A stretch of 46,991 nt of DNA from a virus, in IMG/VR virus record IMGVR_UViG_3300031576_000085, positions 1-46,991 of that record; one strand, 5' to 3'. Position numbers and translations under genes: made by a program. The first letter of the stretch is position 1; every line of letters starts with the position of its first letter. A model generated the notes under the pieces. The model made no database searches, had not been told where the DNA came from, and saw only the letters and a program-made list of their open reading frames with translations. Shown here one piece after another: positions 1 through 5,406 of this stretch.

Positions 1-103
1 CTACTGCTCTCCCTGCTGCTATGCGGCCCACAATGGCCTAGATTGCGGCTGTTATAACTGCTGGGAAGCACGTGAGATGAACGAGACAGACGCACATGCG
101 TAG
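1..103 (+). CDS. 3' end of the Cys-rich zinc protein (split by the window edge)
   Basis: The frame that ends at TAG 101-103 is the C-terminal part of the protein that is complete at 46702-46944. The bases are identical. It is the same gene seen twice because the genome closes on itself, not a second copy. It has no start here. Confidence 0.9.
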   Translation, partial: YCSPCCYAAHNGLDCGCYNCWEAREMNETDAHA

Positions 104-151
104 GCTCCCGCAGTGCTGCCCCCCCCCTGCCCCTCCAGGTGCACGGTGGGG
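1..151. repeat. Terminal redundancy, left copy
   Basis: These bases are the same as the last 150 bases of the window except for one extra C in a C run (nine C here, eight at the right end). This is what a circularly closed or terminally redundant assembly gives. The unique length is then about 46,841 bases. Confidence 0.95.
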
Positions 152-202
152 GTGGCGCTGACCACCCTCGCGGAGGGTGATGATGGGGACCGAACCAGGA
201 GT
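104..202 (+). repeat. Start-associated intergenic element, copy 1
   Basis: This is a full copy of the module found before most small genes here. In order it has a CCCGC arm after the upstream TAG, a conserved GTGCACGG core, a hairpin at 163-179 (CACCCTC-GCG-GAGGGTG), ATGATGGGGACC and the Shine-Dalgarno CCAGGAGT. The right-end copy at 46945-46991 is its first half repeated by the terminal redundancy. Confidence 0.9.
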
Positions 203-211
203 AGGACCATC

Positions 212-463
212 ATGGACGCCGAGCAACTTGCGGACGAGACCAACGACGAAGACCGCAATCCGTCGCCACAAGAAGCAGAGTGCCTGTCTCCGCTCGAATT
301 GCAAACGATTTTGTTTCGGCGCAATTGGCAGGAGCGGAATTGCCGTGACCACTACTGGCGGCGCCTGCACCGCAATTTCGCGCGGCAGGCCGTCGCCGAA
401 CTACGGCACCAAACCAGGCGCCAGCGGAAGAAATTCGGACCAACACACTACGGTCACACCTAA
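212..463 (+). CDS. Small hypothetical protein, repeat-cassette gene
   Basis: The product is 83 residues with an acidic N-terminus (MDAEQLADETNDED) and a strongly basic, Arg-rich second half (RRQRKKFG). I do not recognise the family. The start was chosen as the ATG after the element's CCAGGAGT. Codon use is GC-rich at third positions, as in its neighbours. A competing frame reaches the TAG at 483-485, exactly where the next element begins, as most cassette genes do. It encodes a low-complexity product with no charge pattern, so this frame is preferred but not certain. It stops 22 bases short of the next module. Confidence 0.6.
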   Translation: MDAEQLADETNDEDRNPSPQEAECLSPLELQTILFRRNWQERNCRDHYWRRLHRNFARQAVAELRHQTRRQRKKFGPTHYGHT

Positions 464-485
464 CCAAGTACGTGGTGTAGCGTAG

Positions 486-587
486 CCCCCGCAGTGCTGC
501 CCCTGCCTGCTCCGTAGTGGTGCACGGCGGGGGCGACGCTGACCACACCCTTGGGGTGTGATGATGGGGCGGACCAGGACCAGGAGT
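486..587 (+). repeat. Start-associated intergenic element, copy 2 (variant hairpin)
   Basis: The arm CCCCCGC at 486-492 is perfectly complementary to GCGGGGG later in the element. The hairpin at 544-560 is CACACCC-TTG-GGGTGTG. Both stem arms differ from copy 1 but still pair along all seven bases. ATGATGGGG and CCAGGAGT follow. This stem variant also occurs in the copy at 46594. Confidence 0.9.
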
Positions 588-593
588 GCGACA

Positions 594-875
594 ATGGCGA
601 CTGTTGCGACTGTTGCGACGGGCAGGTGGATTAGGCACGGGGCAGAGCTGTGGGTGCTAGGCCCGCACCCAGGCCCGACCGGGGAGTATGTCGCGGTGAC
701 CAGAGGGGAAGTGCGCGACAACGGCGGTAACGTCCTATTCGCTGGTGCCGCGTCCCGGTGCGTCGGCTTCCGGCGCCGGTGCCGCGTCCCGACCCGGCTT
801 GTGCCAACGCAGTGGGTACGTTCGGGTCCGTCAGTGATCCGCGCCGACCACACTTGGCAGCTGGTGGCCGAGTAG
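594..875 (+). CDS. Small hypothetical protein, repeat-cassette gene
   Basis: The product is 93 residues. It opens with a short repeat (ATVATVAT) and then a Trp/Gly/Arg-rich body (RWIRHGAELWVLGPHPGP) that ends WQLVAE. It is probably a small beta-rich domain, but I do not recognise a family. The ATG at 594 lies seven bases after the element's AGGAGT. The GTG/ATG codons at 558-566 inside the element are in the same frame and could add 12 residues, which I think unlikely. The stop TAG 873-875 is the first codon of the next element. Confidence 0.65.
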   Translation: MATVATVATGRWIRHGAELWVLGPHPGPTGEYVAVTRGEVRDNGGNVLFAGAASRCVGFRRRCRVPTRLVPTQWVRSGPSVIRADHTWQLVAE

Positions 876-973
876 CCCCCGCAGTGCTGCCCCTGCCTGC
901 TCCGTCGTGGTGCACGGCGGGGGCGACGCTGACCACCCTCGCGGAGGGTGATGATGGGGACCGAACCAGGAGT
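876..973 (+). repeat. Start-associated intergenic element, copy 3
   Basis: Complete copy: CCCCCGC arm, GTGCACGGCGGGGGCG, hairpin at 934-950 (CACCCTC-GCG-GAGGGTG), ATGATGGGGACC and CCAGGAGT. It is the closest match to a consensus. The preceding gene's TAG abuts it. Confidence 0.9.
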
Positions 974-979
974 ACTGAC

Positions 980-1186
980 ATGAGCAAGCGGCGCAACGCA
1001 CGGCGTGGCAAGCGGACCTTGGCGCACACACGGACTGGCAGCGCACAGGCGGCCCGCCAGCACAGGGCTGACGAGTACTGCTCCCGGACGGCTGGGGGGC
1101 GGCTCGTTGACGAGTGTGTGGGGCGCAGGGCACCGGAGCCCGTGCGGCTGGCACAGGCGGCCTACGTGGCCCGCTGGGTGGCCTAG
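980..1186 (+). CDS. Small basic hypothetical protein, repeat-cassette gene
   Basis: The product is 68 residues and very basic at the N-terminus (MSKRRNARRGKRTLAHTRTG). It could bind nucleic acid, but there is no recognisable fold. The ATG at 980 follows AGGAGTACTGAC. The TAG at 1184-1186 forms the start of the next element. It is one of the consecutive small genes that share identical flanks but unrelated coding sequences, and is presumably expressed early from the plus-arm promoter. Confidence 0.65.
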   Translation: MSKRRNARRGKRTLAHTRTGSAQAARQHRADEYCSRTAGGRLVDECVGRRAPEPVRLAQAAYVARWVA

Positions 1187-1282
1187 CCCCGCAGTGCTGC
1201 CCCTGCCTGCCCCACGTGGTGCACGGCTGGGGTGACGCTGACCACCCTCGCGGAGGGTGATGATGGGGACCGAACCAGGAGT
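1187..1282 (+). repeat. Start-associated intergenic element, copy 4
   Basis: Complete copy with a four-C arm (CCCCGC). The partner arm reads GGCTGGGG, so outer pairing is weaker. The hairpin at 1243-1259 is CACCCTC-GCG-GAGGGTG. The Shine-Dalgarno CCAGGAGT is followed by ACTGACCA and ATG at 1291. Confidence 0.9.
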
Positions 1283-1290
1283 ACTGACCA

Positions 1291-1548
1291 ATGACACTTG
1301 TCGAATCAGCAAGTAAGATAGCAGTGGACGCGGCAATCGCGTATCTCAAGAAGCAGGGCAAGCTGAGCCTGAGCATGTGCAACGCGCTAGAGGAGCCTCT
1401 AAAGAGGCACAGCCAGGCGGCCCTGGCCGAAGCGCTCGAGGATGCGCAGCTGGCCATTGACTGCGGCATGACAGAGGCCGGCAAAATGACCTTCCGCGCC
1501 AGCATGGCCCTGGCCGGCATCCGAGCCGCGCAAGAAGCATGCGGGTAA
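1291..1548 (+). CDS. Small alpha-helical hypothetical protein, repeat-cassette gene
   Basis: The product is 85 residues, Ala/Leu/Glu-rich and almost certainly all helical (e.g. KIAVDAAIAYLKKQGKLSL and ALAEALEDAQLAID). I do not recognise a family. The start ATG 1291 is 8 bases after AGGAGT. The stop TAA at 1546-1548 takes the place of the TAG usually seen at the element edge. Composition and codon use are like a normal gene, which supports that the cassette array holds real genes rather than filler. Confidence 0.7.
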   Translation: MTLVESASKIAVDAAIAYLKKQGKLSLSMCNALEEPLKRHSQAALAEALEDAQLAIDCGMTEAGKMTFRASMALAGIRAAQEACG

Positions 1549-1654
1549 TCCCCGCTGTGCTGCCCCTGCCTGCTCCGTCAGCCTTCATGGCGCACGGTGG
1601 GGGTGGCGCAGACCACCCTCGCGGAGGGTGATGATGGGGGACCGAACCAGGAGT
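1549..1654 (+). repeat. Start-associated intergenic element, copy 5
   Basis: The most diverged full copy. It starts TCCCCGCTGTGCTG and has extra bases in the middle (CAGCCTTCATGG) before CGCACGGTGGGGG. The hairpin at 1614-1630 is unchanged (CACCCTC-GCG-GAGGGTG), followed by ATGATGGGGGACC and CCAGGAGT. Confidence 0.85.
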
Positions 1655-1658
1655 GACC

Positions 1659-1847
1659 ATGAGCAAGAAAAACTTTATCGCCCTCGCCGACGCCCTCAAG
1701 GGGCTGAAAGTCCCCAAGGACGTTCTCCAGGCCCTCATACGGTTCTGCCACGAGCAGAACAGTAGATTCAAGTCAGAGCGCTGGCTAGCCTACCTCCGCA
1801 ACGAGTGTGGCCCGAACGGAGGAACCAGAGCATTGCCGTCACCCTGA
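1659..1847 (+). CDS. Conserved small phage protein, repeat-cassette gene
   Basis: The product is 62 residues. The layout F-x-LA-x-A-L at the N-terminus, then a helix, then a late Phe-Lys-x-Glu-Arg-Trp-Leu segment (SRFKSERWLAYLRNECG), resembles a widespread family of small phage proteins ending in NPRFDxxRFLxACG. No function is known. The ATG at 1659 follows AGGAGTGACC. A GTG two codons upstream overlaps the Shine-Dalgarno and is not used here. It ends with TGA just before the next element. Confidence 0.7.
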   Translation: MSKKNFIALADALKGLKVPKDVLQALIRFCHEQNSRFKSERWLAYLRNECGPNGGTRALPSP

Positions 1848-1849
1848 TT

Positions 1850-1950
1850 AGCCCCCGCAGTGCTGCCCCTGCCTGCTCCGTAGTGGTGCACGGCTGGGGC
1901 GCCGCTGACCACCCTCGCGGAGGGTGATGTATGGGGACCAGGATCAGGAG
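1850..1950 (+). repeat. Start-associated intergenic element, copy 6
   Basis: Complete copy: GCCCCCGCAGTGCTG, GTGCACGGCTGGGGCG, hairpin at 1910-1926 (CACCCTC-GCG-GAGGGTG). The sequence after the hairpin is ATGTATGGGGACC rather than ATGATGGGGACC, a change shared with copy 8. The Shine-Dalgarno is ATCAGGAGT. Confidence 0.9.
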
Positions 1951-1956
1951 TGCACG

Positions 1957-2151
1957 ATGGATACGATCAGCAGAGCAATCGCGGAGCAATTCGCGGGCCG
2001 ACGGTGCTATCTAGACGGTGCGCCGGCTAAAATCGTAGGGAGGCAAAACGGCGCTGCAACCGTTGCGACCGATGACGGGCAACGCGCCATGGAATGGAGT
2101 TGGCATACCGTCAACCGAGTCATGCGATGCGGCGGTTTTTTCGAGTCATAA
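1957..2151 (+). CDS. Conserved small hypothetical protein, repeat-cassette gene
   Basis: The product is 64 residues. The order GRRCYLDGAPAKIVGR, ATVATDDG, EWSWHTVNRVM, GGFF looks like a small beta-barrel or SH3-like domain. I have seen the same order (LNGxPAKIVGR ... ATVA ... FSWxxVxRV) in small phage and planctomycete proteins of unknown function. The ATG at 1957 follows CAGGAGTGCACG. The element's own ATGs at 1924-1932 are in frame and could add 11 residues. Confidence 0.7.
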   Translation: MDTISRAIAEQFAGRRCYLDGAPAKIVGRQNGAATVATDDGQRAMEWSWHTVNRVMRCGGFFES

Positions 2152-2168
2152 TAGGGAGTAGCAGCCCC

Positions 2169-2195
2169 AGCCCCGCTGTGCTGCCGATTGAGGAG
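2169..2195 (+). repeat. Remnant of the intergenic element, copy 7
   Basis: Only the two ends are left. AGCCCCGCTGTGCTGCC matches the element's beginning, then GATTGAGGAGT matches its Shine-Dalgarno end. The hairpin and GTGCAC core are absent. It looks like an internal deletion of a full copy and still supplies the ribosome-binding site of the next gene. Confidence 0.7.
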
Positions 2196-2202
2196 TAGAA
2201 AC

Positions 2203-2694
2203 ATGGAGCTGACACTGGCGCAACTCCAGCAGAGGCGCGCGTGTAAGACTGGGCTAGACCACTTTGCACAGCTCTACCCTGACGGTTATAGCGGGGAGTG
2301 GACCAGAGAGCTTCAGCTAGCCATCCTGAAAACCCCTCTGTGCCAATGGCTGGGGTGGGCAGCCAGGGAAGGACTAGTGCCGTTGTGGTCTATGCGCGAC
2401 GCCGACCTGAGCGGGGCCGACCTGAGCGAAGCCGACCTGAGCAGGGCCGACCTGAGCTACTCCGACCTGAGCGGGGCCGACCTGAGCTACTCCGACCTGA
2501 GCGGGGCCGACCTGAGCTACTCCGACCTGGACGGGGCCGACCTGAGCTACTCCGACCTGCGCAAGGCCAACCTGTGCAAGGCCGACCTGAGCAAGGCCAA
2601 CCTGATCGGGGCCGACCTGCGCGACGCCGACCTGGACGGGGCCGACCTGGACGGCGCCGTCCAGGACGGCGCTACGCGAGAAGTATGCGGGTAG
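2203..2694 (+). CDS. Pentapeptide-repeat protein
   Basis: The product is 163 residues. After a ~65-residue helical N-terminus (MELTLAQLQQRRACKTG) come about 17 contiguous pentapeptides of the A(D/N)LSX type (ADLSG, SDLSY, ADLDG), which fold as a right-handed quadrilateral beta-helix. Members such as MfpA and Qnr mimic DNA and bind gyrase. Others have unknown roles. The DNA has near-perfect 15- and 30-base periodicity (GACCTGAGC repeats), so unit number should vary by slippage or recombination. The ATG at 2203 follows GAGGAGT from the shortened element. The TAG at 2692 begins the next element. A gyrase or decoy role is inference only. Confidence 0.9.
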   Translation: MELTLAQLQQRRACKTGLDHFAQLYPDGYSGEWTRELQLAILKTPLCQWLGWAAREGLVPLWSMRDADLSGADLSEADLSRADLSYSDLSGADLSYSDLSGADLSYSDLDGADLSYSDLRKANLCKADLSKANLIGADLRDADLDGADLDGAVQDGATREVCG

Positions 2695-2793
2695 CCCCCG
2701 CAGTGCTGCCCCTGCCTGCCCCGTAGTGGTGCACGGCGGGGGCGACGCTGACCACCCTCGCGGAGGGTGATGTATGGGGACCAAGCCAGGAGT
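2695..2793 (+). repeat. Start-associated intergenic element, copy 8
   Basis: Complete copy: CCCCCGC arm, GTGCACGGCGGGGGCG, hairpin at 2753-2769, ATGTATGGGGACC, CCAGGAGT. Together with the coding start after it, it shares a 41-base identical block with the copy that precedes the Cys-rich gene at 46702. Confidence 0.9.
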
Positions 2794-2799
2794 ACTGAC

Positions 2800-2847
2800 A
2801 TGCATTGCGATCAATGCCAAATGCTGCACGCGGAGGACCAGCAGTGA
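2800..2847 (+). CDS. 15-codon reading frame: copied start of the Cys-rich gene, coupled to the next gene
   Basis: The ATG at 2800 sits at the normal spacing from the element. Its first nine codons (MHCDQCQML) match the gene at 46702 base for base, then the match ends. The frame continues HAEDQQ and stops at TGA 2845-2847, which overlaps the GTG start of the following gene (GTGA). This looks like a recombination scar at the element. It may now work as a leader that couples translation to the next gene. Confidence 0.6.
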   Translation: MHCDQCQMLHAEDQQ

Positions 2848-3032
2848 AAGTCTACATCGATTGCGACGAGCGGTATCCAGACTGGAGCATCAGCGCTGAT
2901 CCAAAATTTGGCTCCGAAGTAGAAGTCACTGAGGATCAGTTCGCTGCAATCAAAGCTGCGGAAGTAGAGTACTCAAAGTGGCAACTATTTTTGCGGGATG
3001 CACTGAAATCATCGGGTGCACGGCAGTGGTGA
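2844..3032 (+). CDS. Conserved small hypothetical phage protein
   Basis: The product is 62 residues. The opening VKVYIDCDERYPDWSI followed by an acidic stretch (EVEVTEDQFAAIKAAEVEY) resembles common small phage proteins of the pattern MKVYxDxDExYP. No function is known. The GTG at 2844 was chosen because GGAGGACCA lies just upstream and because it overlaps the TGA of the preceding 15-codon frame. The next in-frame ATG would remove the conserved opening. It ends inside the shortened element copy 9. Confidence 0.7.
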   Translation: MKVYIDCDERYPDWSISADPKFGSEVEVTEDQFAAIKAAEVEYSKWQLFLRDALKSSGARQW

Positions 3033-3072
3033 CGCACCGGCGCGTTGCCGGTGATGATGGGGACCACAGGAG
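3016..3072 (+). repeat. Start-associated intergenic element, copy 9 (truncated, third stem type)
   Basis: The 5' part is missing but GTGCACGGCAGTGG is kept. The hairpin at 3035-3053 is CACCGGC-GCGTT-GCCGGTG, a third stem sequence with all seven pairs intact and a longer loop. It is followed by the usual ATGATGGGGACC and ACAGGAG. It overlaps the last codons of the gene before it. Confidence 0.85.
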
Positions 3073-3078
3073 ACTGAC

Positions 3079-3450
3079 ATGGGCGAAACCTACCAAGGGT
3101 GGGCGAATTACGAAACGTGGGCGGTCGCATTGTGGCTAGATAACGACCGCGGCATTTACGACTATTGGCGGCGGGTAGCTATGTATTGCTGGGAGTCACG
3201 CAGGCAGCGGACGGTAATGGCTCTGGCCGACCGCCTCAAGGCCGAGCACGACCGGGCGGTAATGGCTCTGGCCGACCGCCTCAAGGCCGAGCACGACACG
3301 GAATCAGTGCACCCCGTATTTGCTGCTGCGTGCGGCTCCGTCTACTCTGACCTCCTCCAATCCGCCCTGGCCGAAGTGGACTGGCAGGAAATTGCGCAAT
3401 CGCTGCTAGAAGGTCACTCTAACTTGGAGGAAATCCACAATGCCCCCTGA
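3079..3450 (+). CDS. DUF7249-like conserved phage protein with internal duplication
   Basis: The product is 123 residues. The N-terminus (YQGWANYETWAVALWLDNDRG ending near residue 24) matches the family of phage proteins with G-W-x-N-Y-E-T-W-x-V-x-LW-L-D-N. I believe this is DUF7249 but could not check. Residues about 46-73 hold a perfect in-frame duplication of VMALADRLKAEHD, which lengthens a helix. The start ATG 3079 follows ACAGGAGACTGAC. The end overlaps the ATG of the next gene, so translation is probably coupled. No activity is known. Confidence 0.75.
   Translation: MGETYQGWANYETWAVALWLDNDRGIYDYWRRVAMYCWESRRQRTVMALADRLKAEHDRAVMALADRLKAEHDTESVHPVFAAACGSVYSDLLQSALAEVDWQEIAQSLLEGHSNLEEIHNAP
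3212..3297 (+). repeat. 45-base in-frame tandem duplication
   Basis: The unit starting CGGTAATGGCTCTGG at 3212 repeats at 3257. The offset is exactly 45 bases and the 41 bases compared are identical. It adds 15 codons to the gene at 3079. The lack of divergence implies a recent event. Confidence 0.95.
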
Positions 3451-3601
3451 TTATGACTCCTGGCTGATGGAAGGCGAGGGCGGACCGCATGACGACGGCC
3501 AATACTGCCCCGATTGCGGCGAGTACATCGACCGCCCAGGCCAGCACGTTTGCCCCGACGATTTGGACCCGCCCGAACGCGAAATGGAGGATTGGTCATG
3601 A
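3440..3601 (+). CDS. Small zinc-ribbon-like protein
   Basis: The product is 53 residues and acidic (MPPDYDSWLMEGEGG). It has a CPDCGEYIDRPGQHVCPDD segment: a CxxC knuckle, then His and Cys, which could hold one zinc. Its ATG overlaps the end of the preceding gene (AATGCCCCCTGA). Its TGA overlaps the next ATG as ATGA. TTGGAGGAAATCCACA gives a good Shine-Dalgarno. It is too short for usual gene-length cut-offs, but both overlaps and the Cys pattern support it. Confidence 0.75.
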   Translation: MPPDYDSWLMEGEGGPHDDGQYCPDCGEYIDRPGQHVCPDDLDPPEREMEDWS

Positions 3602-4035
3602 GTAGGAGCGCAACACTCGGGCGTCGCGGACAACACCTCTTGCGTAAACTTCGTGACGCGCTCGACGCGATGCCGGATAAACGGCTGATTGCAGGCAGCA
3701 TCCAAGACGCGGCCGGACAAGTGTGCGCGTTAGGCGCACTCGATCCAAAGGCCCCGGCTTACGATGACATGGAAGACGAACTTCATCGCCAGCAGCTTGC
3801 AAAACACTTCGACATCGCTCCAGCTCTGGCGGCCGAAATCGTCTACATGAACGACGACTATTGGATGCAATTCGAAACGCCAGAGCTTCGATGGACGCGC
3901 ATGCGCGCATGGGTGCAATCGCAGCTTGTGGGGGATACGACGAAGCCTCCTGACCTGGGGGCAGCCCGCCCCTGTAAGTCCATATTCCTATTGGCATGGG
4001 GCGGGCTTACTTGCGGTTTTGGGGGCCTGACATGA
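3598..4035 (+). CDS. Conserved phage hypothetical protein
   Basis: The product is 145 residues. The block LDAMPDKRLIAGSIQDA, QVCALGALD, then IAPALAAEIVYMNDD and ETPELRWTRMRAWV matches a widespread phage family of unknown function (D-A-M-P-x-K-R-L-I ... V-C-A-L-G-A ... A-x-E-I-V-Y-M-N-D-E ... E-T-P-E-x-R-W). The last ~25 residues (SIFLLAWGGLTCGFGG) are hydrophobic and not typical of that family. They may be read-through of intergenic sequence. The ATG at 3598 overlaps the previous TGA, preceded by GGAGGATTGGTC. Confidence 0.8.
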   Translation: MSRSATLGRRGQHLLRKLRDALDAMPDKRLIAGSIQDAAGQVCALGALDPKAPAYDDMEDELHRQQLAKHFDIAPALAAEIVYMNDDYWMQFETPELRWTRMRAWVQSQLVGDTTKPPDLGAARPCKSIFLLAWGGLTCGFGGLT

Positions 4036-4057
4036 TGCAAACGAATTGGAGGGAGTG

Positions 4058-4279
4058 ATGCTGCCAGTCATACTAATCGAGGGATACGACAGCGATGGCG
4101 TGTACGTTGGTCACGCCAAATACCAACTGGCCGGCTATGAATATCCGTGGCGGGCTATAGCTGGATCTTCCGGCAGTGTTGCCGTGATGTGGTGTCAATC
4201 AATCTCGGAAGCAGACTTGTGGCTGAAAAAGCAAGGGGCCACTCGAACGGTCCGGTTCACGAGAGGCGAGCTACAGTAA
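4058..4279 (+). CDS. Small hypothetical protein
   Basis: The product is 73 residues, starting MLPVILIEGYDSDGVYVGHA, with several predicted beta strands (AKYQLAGY, SVAVMWC) and a C-terminal TVRFTRGEL. The pattern suggests a small mixed alpha/beta domain. I do not recognise a family. GGAGGGAGTG just before ATG 4058 is an excellent ribosome-binding site and rules out the in-frame TTG upstream. Confidence 0.7.
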   Translation: MLPVILIEGYDSDGVYVGHAKYQLAGYEYPWRAIAGSSGSVAVMWCQSISEADLWLKKQGATRTVRFTRGELQ

Positions 4280-4312
4280 TAGTAAGGGTGGCACTAAAAG
4301 AGGATAGATAAA

Positions 4313-5392
4313 ATGGAAGAGAACAGAAGCGAGAACAGAAGCAATAACGGCTGGACCAAAGCTTATCACCGATCCGGCCTGCTGGTCACTTTGCCCGTTG
4401 TGGGCGAATCACCTGCCGCAATGTACGCATGGATCGATGACATCCTTGCTGCCGGCTTCACCCTCCTTGCCCCAGGCTTGGAGCCAGGTGAAGAGCGAGA
4501 GACGGTCGCCTACATCGTGCACGGCATCCACGAAAAAGACGGACACACTACCGATTACCTGCTCCTCTACAATGACAACGACGCCTACAAATTTTCGTTT
4601 CTGAAGGTGTGGTTGAACAAGAACGAAGACATTGCAGCATTCGAGGCTGCAAGCAGCATGAAGCTGATGGATTTCCCGCAATATATCGGCGGGGACAAAC
4701 CCGAGCGGGGCAAGTCGAAACAAGTCGACAAGTTCATCGTTCCAGTTCGGCGGCCGTGGACCGTAATCCTGAAGCAAAACCCAAAATGGTCGCAAGAAGC
4801 CGCAGATGCGGCTAAGGCAAGAAACGACATCTATTCGGTCCCCAGAAGGGCCTTTATCCGCTGGGAAGTCAGCAGCAGCGGCCCCGCAGGCAAGAGCTAT
4901 GAACAGCCGGTCATGTGCGCGCAAGGCGAGCAAAGCCCGCCCCCAATGCGCCCTGGCATGGCAACCGACGTGCAGCTCGGCCGAATCCGAGCTATGCTCC
5001 AGCAGAACCCGCTGAATGACCAGGAAATCGCCCAGAACAAGCAAGCGAAATGGCTTAGCGCTAACGTCGAACTCGGCGAGAACAAGCAAGCGGCATGGCT
5101 TAGCGCTAACGTCGAACTCGGCGAACTGACCATCGCCCAGGCAAACAATATTCTCAAATACTTGGCTGACCGCCAGGGGGTCGCCCAGAAGCCGGCCCCG
5201 GCCAAGAGTCTGGCGGCGGTCAGCAAACTGATTAATGCGAATCGGGCAGCGATCCAGCAAGCTGGCACGTTGAAGCAGCTGGAGGCTATTGGGGTAGTGC
5301 TCAAGGCGAACCCGGAAGCATTGGCGGCACTAGAAGTTGAATTTCAGGACAAATTCAATCGCCTCCAGCCTCTAGGCCAAATACCGTACTAA
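4313..5392 (+). CDS. Conserved hypothetical protein of the DNA-metabolism module
   Basis: The product is 359 residues. Residues ~20-190 form a mixed domain (HRSGLLVTLPVVGESP, APGLEPGEERETVAYIVHGI, YLLLYNDNDAYKFSFLKVWL, DFPQYIGGDKPERG) that I associate with proteins in planctomycete genomes and their phages, function unknown. Residues ~240-270 hold a 15-residue tandem repeat (NKQAxWLSANVELGE). The C-terminal third is helical. It is followed closely by the ParB-like gene and the helicase, so a role in replication, recombination or genome protection is likely but unproved. The ATG follows AGAGGATAGATAAA. Confidence 0.7.
   Translation: MEENRSENRSNNGWTKAYHRSGLLVTLPVVGESPAAMYAWIDDILAAGFTLLAPGLEPGEERETVAYIVHGIHEKDGHTTDYLLLYNDNDAYKFSFLKVWLNKNEDIAAFEAASSMKLMDFPQYIGGDKPERGKSKQVDKFIVPVRRPWTVILKQNPKWSQEAADAAKARNDIYSVPRRAFIRWEVSSSGPAGKSYEQPVMCAQGEQSPPPMRPGMATDVQLGRIRAMLQQNPLNDQEIAQNKQAKWLSANVELGENKQAAWLSANVELGELTIAQANNILKYLADRQGVAQKPAPAKSLAAVSKLINANRAAIQQAGTLKQLEAIGVVLKANPEALAALEVEFQDKFNRLQPLGQIPY
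5036..5125 (+). repeat. 45-base in-frame tandem duplication
   Basis: AACAAGCAAGCG...CTCGGCGAG at 5036-5080 is repeated at 5081-5125 with two adjacent changes in the middle (AA to GC) and one at the end. Each unit encodes 15 residues. It has the same unit length as the duplication at 3212. Confidence 0.95.
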
Positions 5393-5406
5393 CACGGAGG
5401 ACTAGA

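Noticed and set aside
177-485. Alternative frame for the first cassette gene ending at the element's TAG
   Set aside because: It fits the stop rule, but its product is low-complexity and its only start lies in the element. The frame at 212 has better start and codon use. Kept as an uncertainty in that entry.
544-560. Element hairpins as intrinsic terminators
   Set aside because: The stem is followed by ATGATGGGG rather than a T run, and the next Shine-Dalgarno follows within 25 bases.
486-1282. Integron cassette array (attC-like sites)
   Set aside because: There is a cassette look, but no integrase, no conserved R-box core sites, and the elements carry start signals upstream of each gene rather than sites after it.
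104-2793. CRISPR array
   Set aside because: The repeats are ~100 bases and diverged. The segments between them are coding and of uneven length (about 190-500 bases), and no cas genes are present.
2374-2829. Minus-strand frame with VGVAQVGP-like repeats
   Set aside because: It is the mirror of the pentapeptide-repeat gene and crosses an intergenic element. It has no ribosome-binding site.
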